Of a stretch of 45,722 nt of DNA, positions 42,268 to 45,722 are shown piece by piece. A model generated the notes under the pieces. The model worked only from the letters and a program-made list of their open reading frames with translations. It ran no database searches and was not told where the DNA came from. The position numbers and the translations under genes were made by a program. Source of the stretch: Pedobacter chinensis (lineage in GTDB: Bacteria > Bacteroidota > Bacteroidia > Sphingobacteriales > Sphingobacteriaceae); the NCBI RefSeq assembly GCF_003339865.1, contig NZ_QPKV01000017.1:1-45722 (forward strand). Direction: 5' to 3'. The first letter of the stretch is position 1, and every line of letters begins with the position of its first letter.

Positions 42268-43317
42268 ATGATCCCTTTTCACGACCAATTACCTATAAAC
42301 CTGTTAGCGGCCAGTTTTAATAACACGGCTGCGGCCTATAAATTTTATTGGTTCCTATCTATTTTAGATGAGGTAGAAGATGGGCAATACCATATTCCCA
42401 AGCAAAGATTATTTATTGGAATGGTTGCCACCAGTTGGTATACCATTAATTATTTCCACATCAGTTTCGGTAAGCAAGATCAGTTACATGATAAGGTTAA
42501 AGAAGTAGCGGCAGTTGAAGGGATTAGTATAGATGAAGATCGTAGCCGGATAAAAAAACGCCTAAACAACAGTGATCTTCTGTCCACTCAAAAAATATTG
42601 TGGCATTTTGACAAGCAGGTGCCGCATCGTTTTTTAAGTCCATGGTTTCCGTCTATAGCCGAAAACCGAAGTGCTGTTTATCAGGCCTCGCAACAGTACG
42701 AAAATGATTGCCTGTATTCGGTAGATCAAACCCATATTACCATTAATCCAATCTGGATAGATTATCTCAATAGAAATGTAGGGATTTTAAAAAGCTTTTG
42801 CTACTGGAAACTGAGTTTATACCTACAGAAACATAACCCCAATGTTCCGGATATTCCCAACAAGTTGATTAAGCCTGCGCAAAGAAATGGTTTGGCGAAA
42901 CAGCGAAAAGTTTGGGGTGTGGTCATAGATGAGTTAGGTGGTGTAGATTGCATTTATACCAATACCCGGCTTTACAGGGATCGTTTTGCAGTAGAACATT
43001 TTATTCCCTATGCATTCGTGTCACACGATTTGCTGTGGAATTTAATCCCTGCCAACCCTGCTTTTAACAGTTCCAAATCAGATAAGCTGCCTCGAATGGA
43101 AAAGTATTTCGAGGCCTTTTATCGTGTACAAAAAACAGCCATTGAAATTATTAAACATAAAATGCCCAAAGAAAAGCTACTGGAAGATTACTTAAGTATA
43201 TTTCCTGATCTGGAAAGTGTAACGGAATTGCCGGAAGACTATAAGATCAAATTTAAAACTACAATAGAACCGCTGATTACAATTGCGGGAAATAATGGTT
43301 TTGAGTATATGTTATAA
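42268..43317 (+). CDS. HNH endonuclease domain protein
   Basis: A 349-residue protein, divergent from vsr with 116 bases between the starts. The C-terminal third carries an HNH nuclease motif: FAVEHFIPYAFVSHDLLWNLIPANPAFNSSKSDKLP (about residues 243-276), giving the metal-binding His, the structural Asn and the Asn/Lys end. The N-terminal 230 residues form a helical and aromatic-rich module (LLAASFNNTAAAYKFYWFLSIL) of a type seen in Bacteroidota HNH proteins. It could be the active restriction nuclease paired with the methyltransferase, replacing the decayed EcoRII-like gene, or an independent defence nuclease. Substrate specificity is unknown. Confidence 0.8.
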   Translation: MIPFHDQLPINLLAASFNNTAAAYKFYWFLSILDEVEDGQYHIPKQRLFIGMVATSWYTINYFHISFGKQDQLHDKVKEVAAVEGISIDEDRSRIKKRLNNSDLLSTQKILWHFDKQVPHRFLSPWFPSIAENRSAVYQASQQYENDCLYSVDQTHITINPIWIDYLNRNVGILKSFCYWKLSLYLQKHNPNVPDIPNKLIKPAQRNGLAKQRKVWGVVIDELGGVDCIYTNTRLYRDRFAVEHFIPYAFVSHDLLWNLIPANPAFNSSKSDKLPRMEKYFEAFYRVQKTAIEIIKHKMPKEKLLEDYLSIFPDLESVTELPEDYKIKFKTTIEPLITIAGNNGFEYML

Positions 43318-43367
43318 TTAAAGCTCAATAAACATCTGTTATTTTTTGACTGCTTGCTAAATGGTGG

Positions 43368-43628
43368 TTAATTTTTTCCCTCCATTGTTGCAACAATTTG
43401 CGCCAGGGTTTTTTCGCTGAAGTTGTGTTTTCCATCCAGCCATTTGTTCACTTCTGCGATTTGTGTATCAACCAATTGGGCAAGTGCATCAGCATGGAGT
43501 CCTTTTTGTTTGAGGAGCGCTGCAACCTTAGTGGCCGTTTCCAGGTTTACTTTTGTTAATTTTTCGATTGCCGGATTGCCATTTTCTTTGATCCAGTTCG
43601 AAACCATATCCTCATTTTGGGTATTCAT
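43368..43628 (-). CDS. Small HTH protein
   Basis: An 86-residue protein with the pattern of a Cro/C1-type HTH: AALLKQKGLHADALAQLVDTQIAEVNKWLDGKHNFSEKTLAQI. The chosen ATG at 43628 gives MNTQNEDMVSNWIKENG; a TTG ten codons further upstream lies closer to a TATCTTTG box (minus strand, 43669-43676) that matches the Bacteroidota -7 element, so the ATG leaves a leader of about 35 bases and is preferred. No antitoxin partner or toxin gene adjoins it; it probably regulates transcription. It converges with the HNH gene. Confidence 0.75.
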   Translation of the reverse strand: MNTQNEDMVSNWIKENGNPAIEKLTKVNLETATKVAALLKQKGLHADALAQLVDTQIAEVNKWLDGKHNFSEKTLAQIVATMEGKN

Positions 43629-43668
43629 GCTTTGTATAAATGCTTTTGTTAGGGACAATATTTTGCGG

Positions 43669-43676
43669 CAAAGATA
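43669..43676 (-). promoter_or_regulatory. Candidate -7 promoter box of the small HTH gene
   Basis: The minus strand reads TATCTTTG, a perfect match to the Bacteroidota TAnnTTTG element, 41 bases before the ATG at 43628. Confidence 0.4.
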
Positions 43677-43857
43677 TTAAATTGGCAACTGGCTGAAAGG
43701 GTTTTTGGATGAAAATTGAAGTTTGAGGCAGGAAAAGGCATAGCAGTATATTTGAATGGATGACGGCAATACGTTTTAAATATTTTCGAAGCCAGCAAAA
43801 ATGGGCATATTTTGAAAACTGGATTTAGAAAGTTTATATTCGTACAAACAAAGGATC

Positions 43858-44871
43858 ATGCGCTCATTTCTTATTACGACATTTTGCCTGCTGGCGATGT
43901 TTGGCAAGGCAGAAATTAAAACATCAGAAATTTTAGGATCGTGGGTGGCCTCGAATGTGAGTTACCTGAGTGGCGATGAATTGCCGGATGAAAATGTTTT
44001 AAAGTATAGCTATACCAAATACACTTTCGAGGCACCAGATAAAATGTACTTCGCAGCAGTTTATCATGTGCTGGGATCTGAATTCCGTTATGAACTTAAA
44101 GGCAATAGAATTTTACTGAAGTCTGCGGTGGGCTATTTGATAAATACCTTTAGAATTATGGAGTTGACCAATAACAGGCTTATTCTCATCAGTGCCGATT
44201 TAAACGGATCGCTTGATAGCCCGACTTCCTTGCGTTATACCTTTTACAGGGAGGGGTTTATACAGCAAAATCTTCCCTTAAGTCCTAATGATATTTACAA
44301 AGTTAATGGTACTGATACCTTATTTAATTCAGGGCAGAAGATTTATGCTCTTTTTAAAGGAACCGATTTTAGTGAGCATATATCGCATGAACTATATAAG
44401 GTAAATGTGAGCACCAGAACAGGTACTTTACACGCTACCTTTATTGTTGATGCTAATGGTAAGGCCGACGGTTTGAAGATTATTCAGGGCATAAACCCAG
44501 CCTATGATAAAGCTTACACTAAAATTTTTTATGCAGCAAGAAACAATTGGAAACCTGCTACGAGAAATGGGAGGCCGGTTAGGGTTTTAATGTATCAGGA
44601 AAAGAAATATTTTACTTCCGACGAAGCTATACCTAGTTTTTTTAATTCGCAAAAAGCCAATCAGGCTTATCACAACAAGGATTATGAAACGGCATTATAT
44701 TACTATGATCAGGCATTGGCAACCAGGCCAGATGAGACAACCGATTTATACCATCGGGGAATTTGCAAACAAATGTTGGGAAATCTAGCGGGCGCATGCA
44801 GTGATTGGAACAAGGTAAAGGCTTTGAAAAGTGATGTTGCTGATGGTGTAATGGCGAAGTACTGTAATTAG
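43858..44871 (+). CDS. Exported protein with TonB_C-like domain and TPR repeats
   Basis: A 337-residue protein with a signal peptide (MRSFLITTFCLLAMFGKAEI), so it is periplasmic or surface-exposed. Residues about 25-130 form a beta-rich lipocalin-like part (ILGSWVASNVSYLSGDEL, then FEAPDKMYFAAVY). Residues about 185-255 resemble the TonB C-terminal fold (ATFIVDANGKADGLKII, then NWKPATRNGRPVRVLMYQEKKYF), a module common in Bacteroidota envelope proteins. The C terminus (about 262-330) has two TPR-like helical hairpins, AYHNKDYETALYYYDQALATRP then LYHRGICKQMLGNLAGACSDW. It probably mediates protein-protein contacts in the envelope; no function is known. Confidence 0.8.
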   Translation: MRSFLITTFCLLAMFGKAEIKTSEILGSWVASNVSYLSGDELPDENVLKYSYTKYTFEAPDKMYFAAVYHVLGSEFRYELKGNRILLKSAVGYLINTFRIMELTNNRLILISADLNGSLDSPTSLRYTFYREGFIQQNLPLSPNDIYKVNGTDTLFNSGQKIYALFKGTDFSEHISHELYKVNVSTRTGTLHATFIVDANGKADGLKIIQGINPAYDKAYTKIFYAARNNWKPATRNGRPVRVLMYQEKKYFTSDEAIPSFFNSQKANQAYHNKDYETALYYYDQALATRPDETTDLYHRGICKQMLGNLAGACSDWNKVKALKSDVADGVMAKYCN

Positions 44872-44989
44872 TGTTTGAGGATAATGATTCTACATTCCAT
44901 TTGCGTGATTTCCGCGCAAGTGGGAACCACGCAAGTGCTCATCGAAGATGATTTTAAGGCTTTTGCTGTTGTGGTGCAAAACCGATCAT

Positions 44990-45722
44990 TTCCCAGAAGT
45001 TTATCTATAAGTTGTTATTGCAAGGAGGCACGACGAAGCAATCTGTTTGCAAATGAGTTTTTTGAGCTTCCTCGCCGCCGGAAGGGCTCCTACCTTTTTC
45101 TTGATAAAAAGGTAGCCAAAAATCAAGGCTTGGCCCCCTCCCCAGCCCTCCCCTTAAAGGGAGGGAGCTATTTATTAATATCGAAACTTTAATGGCAACA
45201 GCGGATGAGGTCCGATGAAGGATCGGACTGACCGCTGTTTTGTGCCTGCAAATCCGAATGGAACTGCACAAGTTTCAACGGCCTATCCTTCTATCATTTC
45301 CTAGGCCAGAGAGTGCGTAACGGGGATTGTTCCCTGCAAGAAGCCTAGTACACCAACGTCATTTCCGCGCAGGCGGAAACCTTAAAGCTTTCGCTGTTTG
45401 GCGGTCGCTAGTGGGTTGAGGGCGAATTTTGCAACCAGTCCTTTTACCAGTCCTTTCCCTTCAAGGGGAAAGGTGCCGATAGGCGGATAGGGGGATTTAC
45501 TGATGCGCCATGAGGGGAACTCCCCTCCTTGTTTAAGGAGGGGGTGTGATGGGTAGTGCGTTGGCAGGGGTGGTTTTGTTGCCATTCCATCGTCATTGCA
45601 AGAAAGTACGACGAAGCAATCTGTTTTGCCAATGAGTTTTTTGAGCTTCCTCGCCGCCGGAAGGGCTCCTACCTTTTTCTTGATAAAAAGGTAGCCAAAA
45701 ATCAAGGCTTGGCCCCCTCCCC
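44990..45722. repeat. Intergenic repeat mosaic at the right end
   Basis: No gene is supported. The modules are reversed versions of those opening the window: 'attgcaaggaggcacgacga' near 45019, the 'cttcctcgccgccggaaggg' module near 45067 and again near 45645, a module at 45184-45275 that mirrors 312-406, a 'tttccgcgcaggcggaaa' hairpin near 45362, the 'ggtgccgataggcggatagg' module near 45470 and 'tcattgcaagaaagtacgac' near 45592. The mosaic runs off the window end. Confidence 0.8.

Noticed and set aside
1..45722. The whole window as a composite transposon bounded by inverted repeats
   Set aside because: The end repeats belong to a family found in several internal gaps, and the window carries core genes such as rarA and hutH with no transposase at either end.

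Overview
The window looks like chromosome of a Sphingobacteriaceae bacterium (Bacteroidota), most likely Pedobacter or a close relative. Supporting signs are a SusC/SusD pair, families largely confined to Bacteroidota (DUF6520, DUF5687, DUF6263-like), several candidate TAnnTTTG promoter boxes, and many intergenic copies of the 'cgtcattgcga...gacgaagcaatc' repeat.

Region 1 (about 0.7-15.1 kb) is ordinary core and metabolic DNA, mostly on the minus strand: an Old Yellow Enzyme family reductase, an aldo/keto reductase, a DoxX protein, histidine ammonia-lyase, an exported alpha/beta hydrolase, a secreted DUF6263-like protein, an MtfA-like metallopeptidase, a Gfo/Idh/MocA oxidoreductase, an OmpA-type lipoprotein, an ABC exporter (DUF5687 permease plus ATPase) and RarA. 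The gaps hold mosaic repeats and two tandem copies of a long hairpin.

Region 2 (about 15.2-20.4 kb) carries decayed and regulatory genes: a CHAP-type amidase interrupted by one in-frame stop and running into repeat DNA, a probable transposase fragment, seven exact-period 11-bp tandem units beside a small HTH gene, a membrane LytTR-like regulator, a Crp-like regulator and a DUF6520 peptide. Region 3 (20.4-25.4 kb) is a susC-susD-thioredoxin operon, followed by 1.8 kb of mainly noncoding repeat and palindrome DNA with one possible 55-codon gene.

Region 4 (about 27.1-43.3 kb) is a defence island that looks more AT-rich than its surroundings. On the plus strand lie a Cro/C1 regulator behind a 20-bp-period operator-like repeat, a small lipoprotein, a relic resembling RhuM, DinD, two small unknown genes, a two-gene Kiwa system (kwaA, kwaB), and then a five-gene set: a DUF3883 predicted nuclease, a MORC/MutL-type GHKL ATPase, a Z1 helicase-like ATPase, a PD-(D/E)XK (DUF4420-type) nuclease and an AIPR protein. 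Most junctions from 29.4 to 39.7 kb are overlapping or within 10 bases, so one transcript could carry both systems. On the opposite strand, overlapping the AIPR stop by four bases, is a cytosine-5 methyltransferase, followed upstream by a frameshifted EcoRII-N remnant and vsr; a divergent HNH nuclease gene adjoins vsr. The set resembles the MORC-ATPase restriction systems with cytosine methylation predicted by Iyer, Abhiman and Aravind (2008). The methylase could mark self DNA, Vsr would repair T:G mismatches left by 5-methylcytosine deamination, and the ATPases and nucleases would attack unmarked DNA; this division of labour is inference.

Region 5 (43.3-45.7 kb) returns to core-type genes (a small HTH protein and an exported TonB_C/TPR protein) and ends in the same repeat mosaic that opens the window, in the opposite orientation. 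No tRNA, rRNA or CRISPR array was recognised.
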